A stretch of DNA of 64,000 bases from Thraustochytrium sp. TN22 (GCA_013306675.1 JABLUY010000007.1:186001-250000); one strand, 5' to 3'; positions 10,995 through 21,467 are shown, numbered from the stretch's first letter. Numbers and translations are program-made. The notes: generated from the sequence alone by a model not told the origin.

Positions 10995-13211
10995 TTAGTT
11001 GACACTCTTTTTGGTGTGCAGGGAGGAGAGCGCGACGGCAAAGGCCTGGAGAAGACTCATGGGGTGCTGCACATCCATGGTAAACTTGTTGACGCCGACG
11101 CGGCCGTGCTGCATGATAACCCGCTTGTGGTCCGGGTCACGGAGCGAGTCGACGAGCTGAAAGTTCTTGACGGACGAGCGAGTGACGCGGCCGCCGAAGT
11201 TGAGCTGGTAGGCGCCCTTGGCCTTGTTGAAGGTAGGCGGCTTGTTGATCATGACGACAAGGTCCTTGGTGCTGACCGACTTGAGCGCCTGCATCATCGC
11301 GGACTGCTTCATGCCGCCCTTGTCGTGCTTCCACGGGGCGTACTGGGCGTCGTTGCCGATGGACGGGATGGCCACCTTCATCTTGCGCGGGCCCTTGCTG
11401 CTGACGCGGTTCTTCTCGTAGGTGCAGGCCACGAGGTCCTTGGGCGTGCCCTGGTGACCGGCCACCTCGTTGTGCGCGAGGAAGGAGGTGCCGCCGAAGT
11501 TGAGGTCGAGATGCGCGATGGTGAGGCCGCCCGTGTTGCTCTGCAGCTTGCCGGTCGTGTTGAGCTTGATGTCAAAGAAGGTGTGCACAGCGTGGTGGTG
11601 GCGGAAGGCCGCGAGGATGGGCGTGTTGGACTCCTCCAGGAAGAGGCGGTAGACGTTGAAGTTGACGTGCGAGCCGTCAATGTCGCGGCGGATGTAGCAC
11701 TGCACCACGTTGGCGTCCGGGTGCAGCGGGCGCGTGACAAAGGTGTACAGCATGGAGCTGTACACGCTCTGCTTGAGGTTGGTAGGCGAGGGCACACCGT
11801 TGAACTCGGGCGCGTAGCCGTCACCGTACACAATGCTGGGCCCGCGCACCACGGCCGAGCTCGAGGGCCTGGGCGCGCTGCCCGAGGACGCCGGCATTGA
11901 CGGCTGGCTCGGCACCGGGTCCGGCTCGTCGATCTCCACGCGCTCCATCATGGGGTCAGGCGCACGCTCCTGGGCGCGCCGCGGCGGCGGCGACAGCACG
12001 ACGGTGCGCTCGCCCGGGAAGGCGCTCGGGTCAAAGCCAGGGAGCAGCGGCGGCGCGCGGAAGGCGTTCTGCGGGTCCGGGTACACGTCCTTGAGCGGAG
12101 TCATGGAGCTCTTGCCATTGGCCAGCCGCACCAGCAAGTCGCCGCCCATGTAGCCTGACTGGTACCAGGCCAGCATCTGCGGGGTGCTGAAGGGCCCGAC
12201 CTCGGAACCCTCCGGGCCGACAAAGAACCAGTGCGAGCCTCCCTTGCGCGTCAGCCGCGGGCCCTCCACGAAGGCGGCCTCGGGCGACCGGAAGAGGTCG
12301 CGCAGGGTCTCCTCCTCGAACGAAGTGAAATCGCCCAGGCCGGTCTCCATGAGGACCTTGCTGTCGTCCTTGAAGTAGTTGCGCCCCAGGCGGTCCTTCA
12401 TCTCCTCCGCGTTAAACGGGCCCTGCTGGTCCCCGAAGAAGTCGCGGTAGAACCACCGCCGCCCGGGCGGCTGCGGCGGGTCCGCTCGCCCGCCCAGCAG
12501 CTCCTCGCGATACTTCCACAGGTCGATAGAGATCATGCGCTGCTCGGCCTTGAAGTGCGCCTCGTTCTGCTCCACGGCACGGTTCGCCGCTTCCGAGTCC
12601 ACGCGCTGCGGCGGCTGTGGCTGCTGCGGCCACTGCCCGTACGGCGCGCCCTGTCCAGGCGGCGGCGGCGCGCCCTGTCCAGGCGGCGGCGCGCCGTAGG
12701 CGCTGCTGTTCATCGAGTACGCCGACGCCTGACCCTGCGACGACGCCGACGAGTAGCTCTGCAGGTTGGGCGCTGGGCTGCTGCCGTACGAGGGCGCCGG
12801 CGGCACGCCATACTGCTGCGACCCGTACTGCTGCTGCTGCTGCTGCTGCTGCCCGTACTGCTGCTGCTGCATCTCGCTCGTCGACGTGAAAGAGTCAAAG
12901 TTCGAGCTATAGTTCGAGCTGCCGCCCGCGCCCAGCGAAGGCCGCGCGCCGGGCGCGCCCGCCGCCGCAGGCGGCGGCGGCGGTGGCGGCGGCGGCGAGC
13001 TTGTGCTCTGCGTATCCGCGGCCACCAAAAAGTCGCTCGGCACGAAGCCCGACTTGTCGCCCAGCTGCACGAAGATCCAACCCGGGTTGTTCGGGTCCTC
13101 CGGCTCCAGCACCGACACATGCTGGCCCTTGAGCGCCGTCAGCTCGCCCTCGCCCTCGGCGTGAAAGTCGTCGTCCATCGAGTACATCTTGCCTGCCTCG
13201 AGCTGCGCCAT
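10995..13211 (-). CDS. SH3-GYF-GYF-Tubby protein
   Basis: A 738-residue protein with four recognisable modules. Residues about 8-65 are an SH3 domain (GW and GFVPSDFL end). Residues 70-205 form a Pro/Gln/Gly/Ser-rich linker with polyproline and polyglutamine. GYF-like domain 1 spans about 252-310 (WFYRDFFGDQQGPF). GYF-like domain 2 spans about 325-385 (WFF...GPFS..QML.WY..GY). A C-terminal Tubby domain spans about 485-738, with KGPRKM, the FGGRVTRSSVKNFQLVD block, and MQHGRVG..KFTMD followed by LLQAFAVALSS. Tubby domains bind PtdIns(4,5)P2 at membranes; GYF and SH3 domains bind proline-rich peptides. An adaptor linking proline-rich partners to phosphoinositide membranes is the natural inference. 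The Tubby part appears full length. Where animal Tubby has a Lys/Arg-rich phosphoinositide-contact stretch, this one reads RHHHAV. Confidence 0.93.
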   Translation of the reverse strand: MAQLEAGKMYSMDDDFHAEGEGELTALKGQHVSVLEPEDPNNPGWIFVQLGDKSGFVPSDFLVAADTQSTSSPPPPPPPPPAAAGAPGARPSLGAGGSSNYSSNFDSFTSTSEMQQQQYGQQQQQQQQYGSQQYGVPPAPSYGSSPAPNLQSYSSASSQGQASAYSMNSSAYGAPPPGQGAPPPPGQGAPYGQWPQQPQPPQRVDSEAANRAVEQNEAHFKAEQRMISIDLWKYREELLGGRADPPQPPGRRWFYRDFFGDQQGPFNAEEMKDRLGRNYFKDDSKVLMETGLGDFTSFEEETLRDLFRSPEAAFVEGPRLTRKGGSHWFFVGPEGSEVGPFSTPQMLAWYQSGYMGGDLLVRLANGKSSMTPLKDVYPDPQNAFRAPPLLPGFDPSAFPGERTVVLSPPPRRAQERAPDPMMERVEIDEPDPVPSQPSMPASSGSAPRPSSSAVVRGPSIVYGDGYAPEFNGVPSPTNLKQSVYSSMLYTFVTRPLHPDANVVQCYIRRDIDGSHVNFNVYRLFLEESNTPILAAFRHHHAVHTFFDIKLNTTGKLQSNTGGLTIAHLDLNFGGTSFLAHNEVAGHQGTPKDLVACTYEKNRVSSKGPRKMKVAIPSIGNDAQYAPWKHDKGGMKQSAMMQALKSVSTKDLVVMINKPPTFNKAKGAYQLNFGGRVTRSSVKNFQLVDSLRDPDHKRVIMQHGRVGVNKFTMDVQHPMSLLQAFAVALSSLHTKKSVN

Positions 13212-14714
13212 CGTGCTCCGCCGCAGCTAGCGCCGGCCAGCCGGCCTGCCTTGCGCACGCTCTCGCCTTGCGGCGCTCCCGCCCTCGCTCTCTCGCCCGC
13301 GCTCTCTCTCGCGCGCGCGCTTTCCCGCTCCCTCCGCGCGCAGCCGCGCCGTCGCGCAGCCGCGCGTCCGCCGCAGCTCGTCCTTTGGCCCTCAACGGCC
13401 GCCGAATCGAATCGATCGATTCGATTCGACCCGAGCGCCTCAGCAGGCGCTCGCCGCCGCTCCCGCGCGCTGCGCTCCTCGCGCGCCGCCGCCGCCGCCG
13501 CCGGCCGGGCCGCCGCCGCTGGATGCCGCCGCCGCCGCCGCTGCCTCCGCACCCACTCTGCCGCGCCGCGCGGCCGGCGGCGGCCAGGCGCTCGCTTGCC
13601 CAGCGGCGCCCCGACGATCCGACTAGCTAGCTTATTATCCAAGCAAGCAGCGGCTCAGCGGAGTGAGGCGCTGCCCGTGGCGCCACTTGCCGCGCGGAGA
13701 GCCCCACTTGCGCGCCGCCGTCGCCCACTTGCGCGAGCGCTCCGCAAGTGCCGCTGGGGGGGCAGATCCTGGTGCCCGCCCACCTTAGGCGGGCCGGAGG
13801 CAAGCAGGCCCGCCCCGCCCGGCGTAAGGCGGGCCGCACTCCGCAGGACCTGGCCGGCCGATCAGCGGCGGGAGGGACGAGCGCGACGACGACCTGCTGC
13901 TGGCCAGGCCACTGCAGGCCAGGCGAGGCCAGGCCAGGCCAGGCGAGGCCTGCCTGGCTGCTCGGAGTGCGCGCTTGCTGGCTGTGCTTGCTGAGAGGTC
14001 GCTGGGCGCGAGCGACGACGAGCTGCTTCAAGTTCGACTCGTCTCGCGCTCGAGCCGGTCCTGGTGATCGGCCGAAGCACAGCGCAGCACAGCGTGTAGC
14101 TTTTGGTGCTTCAAGCCTACGGCGTGCGACTTCTGAACAATGGTAGTTAGCTCAAGGCTGCGCAATTTGTGAAGTGGGTCGCGCCGTGACCGGCGAGCCG
14201 CGAGGGGGGGTGGAAAGCACTGCCTGCACACTGCGCAAAGCAAGGGAAAAAAGAGAGAATCCAACAAACACCGCGACCCGCGAGCCTCTCTGGTTGCTCG
14301 CGGCCAGAGAGTCGTCACCGGACGCGTGCGCTTGCATGCACATTGCACGACACGAAAGTTCACTTTGCTGCAGGCAGTGGCTGTCCGAGCAGCAGCAGCA
14401 GCAGCAGCAGCAGGGGCGCGCGGCGCAGCCCGTCCGAGTCGATAGCTTATTATCGTTATGTTCGCCAGGGGCGACTTCACTTCACCACCGTGCCAGTTGG
14501 CCGAATGTGCCGAAAAACCCCTTCTCCAAACGCGCGCAAGGGCGCGCGCAAGTAGCGGCGAGCGGCGCCAAACAGCGCAGGCAGCCGGCCTGCCTGCCTT
14601 GGCTGACACGAGGCCGCAGTGGTCGATCAATCGATCGATCGGGCTGGCCGCTCGGCGGCCCGGCGGCGTGAATCAATCCATCGTCAACGCGGGCGCGCGC
14701 GCTGCGCTGGCGCG
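13212..14714. other. Divergent promoter region, GC-rich
   Basis: A 1.5-kb region between the divergently transcribed Tubby-domain gene (-) and G beta (+). It contains CT-rich and GCC-repeat sequence upstream of the Tubby gene (13260-13560), an AGCTAGC element at about 13624-13632, GCCAG-type short repeats at 13905-13950, and a (CAG)8 microsatellite at about 14388-14412. No supportable ORF. Confidence 0.5.
14388..14412. repeat. CAG microsatellite
   Basis: About eight uninterrupted CAG triplets in the upstream region of the G beta gene, outside any supported coding frame. Confidence 0.85.
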
Positions 14715-14726
14715 ATGCTGGGCGAC

Positions 14727-14761
<35 letters not shown>

Positions 14762-15869
14762 GAGCGCCGGCAACGGCGCGGGCGCGGCGGGCGCGACGGG
14801 CGCGGCGGGCGGCGGCGTGGCGGTGGCCAATGGGGAGGCGAAGTCGAAGCTCGCCGGCCTGCGCGCGGCCATCCAGGCGGAGCTGGCCGGGAAGACGACG
14901 GCCAGCGCGCCCGATGAGTGGTGGCGCGGTCAGCAGGCAGGGCGGTCGCTGCCCGCGCAAAAGCCGCCCCAGGTGCTGCGCATCCTCAAGGGACACTTCG
15001 GCAAGGTGTACAGCATGCACTGGGCAGGGGACCACCGGCACCTGGTGAGCGCGTCGCAGGATGGCAAGCTCATCGTGTGGAACGCCGTCACCACAAACAG
15101 GGTGCAGGCCATCCCATTGCGCAGCTCCTGGGTCATGACCTGCGCGTACGAGCAAACCGAGGATCAGCTCGTGGCTTGCGGCGGCCTGGACAACATATGC
15201 TCCGTGTACAAGCTCGGCAGCGAGGGTGGCCTCAGCGTCACTCGCGCGCACGTCGAGCTTTCTGGCCACGACGGCTACCTGTCATCATGCCGCTTTCTCG
15301 GGCCGCGCCAGCTCGTCTCCGCTTCTGGCGACAAGACGTGTATCCAGTGGGACCTCGAGAGCGGCGCGGCCGTGCGTACCTTCTCCGAGCATACGCAGGA
15401 CGTCATGAGTGTGGCTGTCTCTCCGCATCAGCAAAATCTTTTCGCCTCCGGCTCCATTGATGGCACGGCGCGCATTTACGATCTGCGCGCCGGCTCCTGC
15501 GCGCTCACCTTCGCCGGCCATGAGAGTGATGTCAACTCCGTCTCCTTCTTTCCCGACGGCCAGGCCATTGGCACCGGCTCCGATGACAGCACTTGCCGTC
15601 TCTTTGACATGCGGGCCTGCCGCGAGCTCGCCTCATATAGCTCCGACTCCATCGTCTGCGGCATCACCGCTGTTGACTTTTCCGTTTCCGGCCGCCTTCT
15701 CTTTGCCGGCTACGATGACTTCGCCGTCTATGCCTGGGACGTCACCAATAAGGACCAGCCCATTATGCTCAAGCTCCACGAGAATCGGGTCGCCTGCCTG
15801 CAAGTCAACCTCGAGGGCTCCGCGCTCGGCACCGGCAGTTGGGACACGCTCGTCAAGATCTCCGGCTGA
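14715..15869 (+). CDS. Heterotrimeric G protein beta subunit
   Basis: The product has 384 residues. The first 40 or so are Gly/Ala-rich low complexity, followed by a helical segment around residues 40-60 (position of the G gamma-contacting coiled coil), then seven WD40 blades filling the rest. G beta hallmarks are visible: LKGHFGKVYSMHW at the first blade, LVSASQDGKLIVWN, FASGSIDGTARIYDLRAG, AIGTGSDDSTCRLFDMRA and the C-terminal GTGSWDTLVKI. It partners with G gamma and G alpha at membranes in receptor signalling. The first ATG upstream of the conserved part is used; the frame is open back to 14619, but with a less plausible N-terminus. A candidate G gamma gene lies 27 kb downstream at 43236-43490. 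No intron is seen, in contrast to animal G beta genes. Confidence 0.95.
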
Positions 15870-16589
15870 TTCTTTCATCCTGATGCATGATTGCATCCCC
15901 TGATGCATGCTAACATGCTGATGCCCGTCGTTACGCATGGCATGACATGCATGCATGGCAGGGCATGCATGGCATGCATGGCTGCGCGCATCTGTGACGC
16001 GCAACGCCAAATTTCCATCACTCCCCGTCATCCCGCCGCTCGCTCGCCCTCTCTGGCTGACCTGTGGCCGGCCATCGCCTGGCTCAATGTGACTTGCCTT
16101 CAGACAGAGATCCTGTGCAAACCGCTTTTATCCTGCTGCTTTCTGTGCATCACAGACAGGCAACCAACTGTACGAATGAGATTTTCTGCGCGGATCTCCT
16201 TGGACCTGAGCAGAAGCGCGGGCCTCTTTGCCAAAGAGCGAATCGAAGAGCGAGCTGACCCCGCATAGATGCCGCGTGTGCGTAGACTGCTTTTCTATCT
16301 CCACTCTCCAATCCTCCTCCTCCTCCTCCTTCTTCTTCTTCTTCTTTTTCTTCTTCTTCTTCACAAAATTGCGGACTGCATTGAGTTACTCGCTACTGCT
16401 GATCGCTTGCAGCCCATTTAGGTCCTTCTCCAGCTCGTCCCCTTGGTTAGCGTTCTTCGTTTGCTCTTCACATGATCGTCGTCCCCTTTGTTGTCCAGCA
16501 GCACCTCCGCCACCACTCACCGGGCCTCCTTGCCGCCTGGACCGCCGCCGCCGCCGCCGGCCCTCAATCAAAAACACCCCTGGGGCGCG
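15870..16589. other. Intergenic region with pyrimidine tract ahead of RPC2
   Basis: A 720-bp region between the G beta stop and the RPC2 start. It holds ATGCATGG-type repeats at about 15940-15985 and a strong pyrimidine tract of CTT/CTC triplets at 16310-16362. The tract lies about 230 bp upstream of the chosen ATG and may be in the promoter or 5' UTR. No ORF with support. Confidence 0.5.
16310..16362 (+). repeat. Pyrimidine (CTT/CTC) tract
   Basis: About 50 bases of nearly pure pyrimidine made of CTC then CTT triplets on the plus strand, upstream of the RPC2 gene. Such tracts can be promoter elements or splice-acceptor-like sequence; no nearby acceptor is needed for RPC2, whose frame is unbroken. 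Confidence 0.75.
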
Positions 16590-19500
16590 ATGCTGCCGGG
16601 GCAGCGCGGGCGGCGGCGCGCGCCGACGGCGGCGCCTGCGCGCGGCCGCGGCCGTGGCCGTGGCCGCGGCCGCGGCCGGCCGGCCGGCGAGGCCGGTAAG
16701 GATGAGGATGCCGAGGGCAGCATCCCGGTGGCGGAGCGGAGCGGCGAGGAGCTGGAGGCCAAGGACGAGAGAGGCGGCGGCGGCGGCGGCAGCAGCAGCA
16801 GCAGCAAGATCATTTCTGTGATGGCCGACGAGGAGCCGGCAGCGTCGTCATCCTTCCCGCCCTCCCCGGTGGCGGCGGCGGCGAACGCGCTGCGCAAGGG
16901 CGAGGCGCTCGTGGGGAGCAGCGTGAGCAAGGCGGCGGCCGCCGCGGCGGCGCGCGTGGTGGCGGACGAGGCGCCGGCTCAGGACAAGTGGAAGCTTCTG
17001 CCCGAGTTCCTCAAAGTGCGCGGCCTGGTGAAGCAGCACATCGACTCGTACAACCACTTCGTCGAGGTGGAGATGAAGAAGATCGTGGCTTCAAAGATGA
17101 ACCGCGAGATCCGCAGCGATAACAACCACAGTTTTTTCCTCCGGTATGAGGATGTGTATGTGGGCATGCCGGAGATTGATCAGAACCTGATCACGTACTC
17201 GGTGACGCCGCAGGAGTGCCGGCTGCGGGACCTGACGTACGCGGCGCCCATCTACGTGGACGTGACGTTCACGCGCGGCAAGGGCATCTTCCGCAAGCGC
17301 AAGCTGCCGATCGGGCGCATCCCGGTGATGCTGCAGAGCTCGCGGTGCCGGCTGCGCGGCAAGTCGGTCGCGGAGCTGGAGAAGCTCAAGGAGTGCCCGT
17401 ACGACCCGGGTGGCTACTTCATTGTCAAGGGCTCGGAGAAGGTGATTTTGATCCAAGAACAGCTCAGCAAGAACCGCATTATCATCGAGCAGGACTCCAA
17501 GAAGCAAACGTGCGCCAGCGTGACGAGTTCCACGCACGAGCGCAAGAGCCGCACAGCCGTCTACATCAAGAACAACCGGATCTACCTCAAGCACAACAGC
17601 ATCAACGCCGACATCCCCATCTTCATCGCGCTCAAGGCGATGGACTGCGAGGCGGAGCTCCTCATCAACTACATGATTGCGGGCACAAGCGAGATCCGGC
17701 CCTTCCTCGTAGCCTCCGCCGAGGAGGCCGCGCGCGCCGGCGTCTTCACGAGGGACCAGGCGCTTGAGTTCATCGGCCAGTACATCAAGCACTCGCGCGG
17801 GTCCAAGCGCGGCGGCGCGGGCGGCGGCGGCGGCGCGGGCGGCGGCGCGGGCGGCGAGGACGGCGGCGGCAGCGGTGGCGCCGGCGCCGGCGCCACGCGC
17901 ATGGACGAGGCCAAGGACGTGCTCGCGCTCATGGTGCTGGGTCACGTGCCGGTGCACAACTACGACTTCCGTGACAAGGCGTTCTATCTCATGTACATGG
18001 TGCGCCAGTGCTGCCAGGCCGAGGTGAACCCTGCGCTCCTCGACGACAAGGACTACTACGGCAATAAGCGCCTAGAGCTGGCGGGCCAGCTGCTGGGCCT
18101 CCTGTTTGAGGACCTCTTCAAGCGGTTCAACGTGGAGCTCAAGCTGCAGGCAGAGCGCGTCTTGGCCAAGGCCAACAAGGCGGACGCCTTCGACATCATG
18201 AAGCACATGAGCCAGAACATCATCACGAATGGCTTCGTGCAGGCCATCTCGACCGGCAACTGGTCGCTCAAGCGCTTCAAGATGGAGCGCGCGGGTGTTA
18301 CGCAGCAGCTCTCGCGGCTCTCCTTCATGTCTGCCGTCGGCCACATGACGCGCATCACCTCGCAATTCGAGAAGACGCGCAAGGTGAGTGGCCCGCGCGC
18401 GTTGCAGCCCTCGCAGTGGGGCCTGCTCTGCCCGTCGGACACCCCGGAGGGCGAATCATGCGGCCTGGTCAAGAACCTGGCGCTGCTCACGCACGTCACG
18501 TCGGACGAGGAGGAGGGCCCGGTGCGCGATCTCGTGCTGCGCCTCGGCGTCGAGGACACCAAGTTGCTGGGCGGCGAGGAGATCTTCTCCGAGGGCGCCT
18601 ACGTGGTCATGCTCAACGGCGAGATCCTCGGCCTCACGGCAGAGCCCAGCGTGCTGGCCGACCAGTTGCGCCGCCTGCGTCGTGCCGGCCGCCTCGGCGA
18701 GTACGTCTCGGTCTTCATGAACCGCGACAAGGCCACGCTGCAGATCGCCACGGACGGCGGTCGCATGTGCCGACCGCTCATTCTCGTGGACCAAGCCTCG
18801 CACCGCGGCAAGCTGCGCAACAAGCACCTGCGCAACCTGCAGGAGGGCAAAATGGCCTTTCACCAGCTGCTCGAGCAGGGCCTCATCGAGTACGTCGACG
18901 TGAACGAGTCCAACAACACCATGGTGGCGCTCTCGGATGTGCCCGGCGAGGAGTCTGGCGGTGCCACCATGCGCGAGGCCACCCACCTGGAGATTGACCC
19001 GCTCACCATCCTTGGCATTGTTGTCGGCCTCGTGCCCTTCCCGCACCACAACCAGAGCCCGCGCAACACCTACCAGTGCGCCATGGGCAAGCAGGCCGTC
19101 GGCACCATCGGCATGAACCAGCTCGAGCGCATCGACACACTGCTCTACCTGATGGTCTACCCGCACAAGCCGCTCGTGCACTCGCGCACGCTGGAGCTTG
19201 TCGACTTTGACTGCGTGCCGGCCGGCCAGAATGCCATCGTCGCCGTCATGTCCTACTCGGGCTACGATATCGAGGACGCCATCATCATCAACAAGTCCAG
19301 CATGGAGCGCGGCTTCGCGCGCTGCATGGTCATGCGCAAGTACGCCACGCAGATCAAAACCTATGCCAACAACACCATGGACCGCCTCGCGCCCTCGCCC
19401 TTTTGCGACAACGACGGCCGCCCGGCGCTCACCGGCAAGTTTGCCGGCGTCGGACGCGACGGCGTGGTCGAGATCGGCTCGGCCATCGAAAAGAACGGCG

Positions 19501-20432
19501 TTCTCGTCAATCGCGAGATGCCCACCAATACGAACGACCTTCTCGTGGCCGCTGGCGCGCCCGGCGGAGGCATGGCCATGAGCGAGTTCAAGCCGTCTCC
19601 GCTCGTGTACAAGGGCCCCGGCGACGCGCGCGTCGACAAGGTCATGATCTCCTCCTCCGAGTTCGAGTCGCACATTATCAAGGTCGTCACACGCGAGGTG
19701 CGCATGATCGAGCTCGGCGACAAATTCTCCTCGCGCCACGGCCAAAAGGGCGTCGTCGGCCTCATTGTGCCACAGGTTGACATGCCCTTCACGGACCAGG
19801 GTATCGTCCCGGACATCATCATGAACCCGCACGGCTTCCCCAGTCGCATGACCGTCGGCAAGCTCATGGAGCTCATCTGCTCCAAGGCCGGCGCCGTCAG
19901 CGGCCAGCGCCAGTACGGTACGGCCTTCGCCACCAACCCGGTCACCGCTTGCGCCGAGACGCTCGTCCGCCACGGCCATTCGTACCACGGCAAGGAGGTC
20001 GTCATTGATGGCATCACGGGCGAGACCGTCGAGGCGCACATTTACTTTGGCCCGGTCTACTACCAGCGCCTCAAGCACATGGTTGCAGACAAGATGCACG
20101 CGCGCGCGCGCGGACCGCGCGCCGTACTCACGCGCCAGCCCACGGAGGGTCGCTCGCGCGAGGGCGGCCTTCGCCTCGGCGAGATGGAGCGCGACTGCCT
20201 CATCGGCTACGGCGCCTCTGGCCTGCTCATTGAGCGTCTCATGATCTCCTCCGACATCTTCGAGGCCAACGTCTGCCTCAACTGCGGCTTCCTCGCCAAC
20301 CCAGTCCGATGCCAGAACTGCCGAACCGGCGCCCACCTCACCTCGCTCAGTCTCCCGTACGCGTGCAAGCTGCTTTTCCAGGAGCTTCACTCCATGAATA
20401 TCATCCCCAAGCTCACGCTCCAGGACCTATGA
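16590..20432 (+). CDS. POLR3B: DNA-directed RNA polymerase III subunit 2 (RPC2)
   Basis: From this ATG the product has 1280 residues; from the next one (16821) it would have 1203. Human POLR3B is about 1130. The conserved part begins with KWKLLPEFLKVRGLVKQHID, which is typical of the Pol III rather than the Pol I or II second subunit, and ends with LHSMNIIPKLTLQDL, also Pol III-like. The active-site signature GDKFSSRHGQKGVVG is near residue 1042, and the C-terminal zinc site (C..C...C..C) near residues 1228-1245. It forms half of the Pol III active cleft, transcribing tRNA and 5S genes. Unusual features are an RG-repeat N-terminus (if 16590 is used) and a Gly/Ala-rich insert at about 407-437. 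The ATG at 16821 has a good Kozak context and is a serious alternative start. Confidence 0.96.
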   Translation: MLPGQRGRRRAPTAAPARGRGRGRGRGRGRPAGEAGKDEDAEGSIPVAERSGEELEAKDERGGGGGGSSSSSKIISVMADEEPAASSSFPPSPVAAAANALRKGEALVGSSVSKAAAAAAARVVADEAPAQDKWKLLPEFLKVRGLVKQHIDSYNHFVEVEMKKIVASKMNREIRSDNNHSFFLRYEDVYVGMPEIDQNLITYSVTPQECRLRDLTYAAPIYVDVTFTRGKGIFRKRKLPIGRIPVMLQSSRCRLRGKSVAELEKLKECPYDPGGYFIVKGSEKVILIQEQLSKNRIIIEQDSKKQTCASVTSSTHERKSRTAVYIKNNRIYLKHNSINADIPIFIALKAMDCEAELLINYMIAGTSEIRPFLVASAEEAARAGVFTRDQALEFIGQYIKHSRGSKRGGAGGGGGAGGGAGGEDGGGSGGAGAGATRMDEAKDVLALMVLGHVPVHNYDFRDKAFYLMYMVRQCCQAEVNPALLDDKDYYGNKRLELAGQLLGLLFEDLFKRFNVELKLQAERVLAKANKADAFDIMKHMSQNIITNGFVQAISTGNWSLKRFKMERAGVTQQLSRLSFMSAVGHMTRITSQFEKTRKVSGPRALQPSQWGLLCPSDTPEGESCGLVKNLALLTHVTSDEEEGPVRDLVLRLGVEDTKLLGGEEIFSEGAYVVMLNGEILGLTAEPSVLADQLRRLRRAGRLGEYVSVFMNRDKATLQIATDGGRMCRPLILVDQASHRGKLRNKHLRNLQEGKMAFHQLLEQGLIEYVDVNESNNTMVALSDVPGEESGGATMREATHLEIDPLTILGIVVGLVPFPHHNQSPRNTYQCAMGKQAVGTIGMNQLERIDTLLYLMVYPHKPLVHSRTLELVDFDCVPAGQNAIVAVMSYSGYDIEDAIIINKSSMERGFARCMVMRKYATQIKTYANNTMDRLAPSPFCDNDGRPALTGKFAGVGRDGVVEIGSAIEKNGVLVNREMPTNTNDLLVAAGAPGGGMAMSEFKPSPLVYKGPGDARVDKVMISSSEFESHIIKVVTREVRMIELGDKFSSRHGQKGVVGLIVPQVDMPFTDQGIVPDIIMNPHGFPSRMTVGKLMELICSKAGAVSGQRQYGTAFATNPVTACAETLVRHGHSYHGKEVVIDGITGETVEAHIYFGPVYYQRLKHMVADKMHARARGPRAVLTRQPTEGRSREGGLRLGEMERDCLIGYGASGLLIERLMISSDIFEANVCLNCGFLANPVRCQNCRTGAHLTSLSLPYACKLLFQELHSMNIIPKLTLQDL

Positions 20433-20717
20433 TGTGGGTGGAGGAATGACATTGAGCGAGAGCTGCGCCAGCGTGAGCTGGTGCGCTCACCGTTCGTTCG
20501 CCAGTCAAGAAGACTTTTTCATCCATTTTCTTTTCGCGTCCTTTTCCTTGGCCCATTGCTGCGCGACGCGACGCGACTCCTTGTGGTTCGTTTCATTCTT
20601 TTGGGGAGGCGGGGGCTCAGGCTTGGCTTTTGGGCGTCCATCTCCGCCTCCCTGGCCAGCGACTTCAACTTGGTGGGCCTCATGGCCCTCATCACTCCAG
20701 TCTCCAGCCAGAACAGA

Positions 20718-20756
20718 ATGGCGGATCGCGGCGGTGGCAGCGGCAGCGGCCGTGCG

Positions 20757-20799
<43 letters not shown>

Positions 20800-21467
20800 G
20801 CGGCGGCAGCGGCAGCGGCAGCGCGACGCGCGGCGTGGCAAACGTAGAGAGCAGGCAATGGGACCGAGCGGAGTATGAGCGACGAGCGCTTGCGCGCGAG
20901 GATGAGGAGCGCGGCGCGGCGGCCGCCGCCGCGCGACGTCGGCTTATGGAGGCGCGGCGAGAGGCGGGCGACGACGGCTTCGTGCGCGCACGCGACACGG
21001 CAATGGACTTTTACAAGGACGTGGGCTCGCGACGCATGGTGGACCTGGAGGCGGAGGGCGCCCTGGCGCGCCAGGGCTACCACTGCGAGCTGTGCCAGCG
21101 CACGTTCACGGACTCGCAGTCGTACATGCAGCACGTGAACTCGGCGGAACACCAGAGCAAGCTGGGCGTGTCCATGGCGGTGCGCAAGGCGAGCTTGAGC
21201 GAAGTGCGGCAACGTATCCGCAAGCGTGTAGAGGCCAAGTATGCCCGGCGCAATCGCCTGCACGCCGCCGCTACGTACGACTTTGAGGCGCGCGTGCGAG
21301 AGCTTGAATCCGAGGAGGCGGAACGGCGCGAGGCGCGCAAGCGCCGTCGCAAGGAGGCCAAGGGCGGCACTGCGCCGACCGCGCCAGGGGCGGAGGAGCC
21401 TGAGACGCAGGAGATGATGGCATTGATGGGCTTTGCAGGGTTTGGGACGACCAAGCAGCAGCGATGA
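20718..21467 (+). CDS. ZMAT2: U4/U6.U5 tri-snRNP zinc-finger protein SNU23/ZMAT2
   Basis: The product has 249 residues against 199 for human ZMAT2; the excess is a Gly/Ser-rich N-terminal run. The conserved order is present: a WDRAEYERRA motif; a U1-type C2H2 finger (YHCELCQRTF...QHVNSAEHQ) around residues 120-145; LGVSMAVRKASLSEVRQRI; a basic helical segment; and the C-terminal MMALMGFAGFGTTK. This protein belongs to the spliceosomal B complex, acting near the 5' splice site before activation. Its presence fits a genome that still splices (see the intron at 41311). The last 25 or so codons are included in a 127-bp unit that is repeated downstream. An upstream ATG at 20682 would add 12 residues. 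Confidence 0.93.

Noticed and set aside
12231-13994. 587-codon plus-strand frame opposite the SH3-GYF-Tubby gene
   Set aside because: It is Arg/Leu-rich and antisense to clear SH3 and GYF domains.
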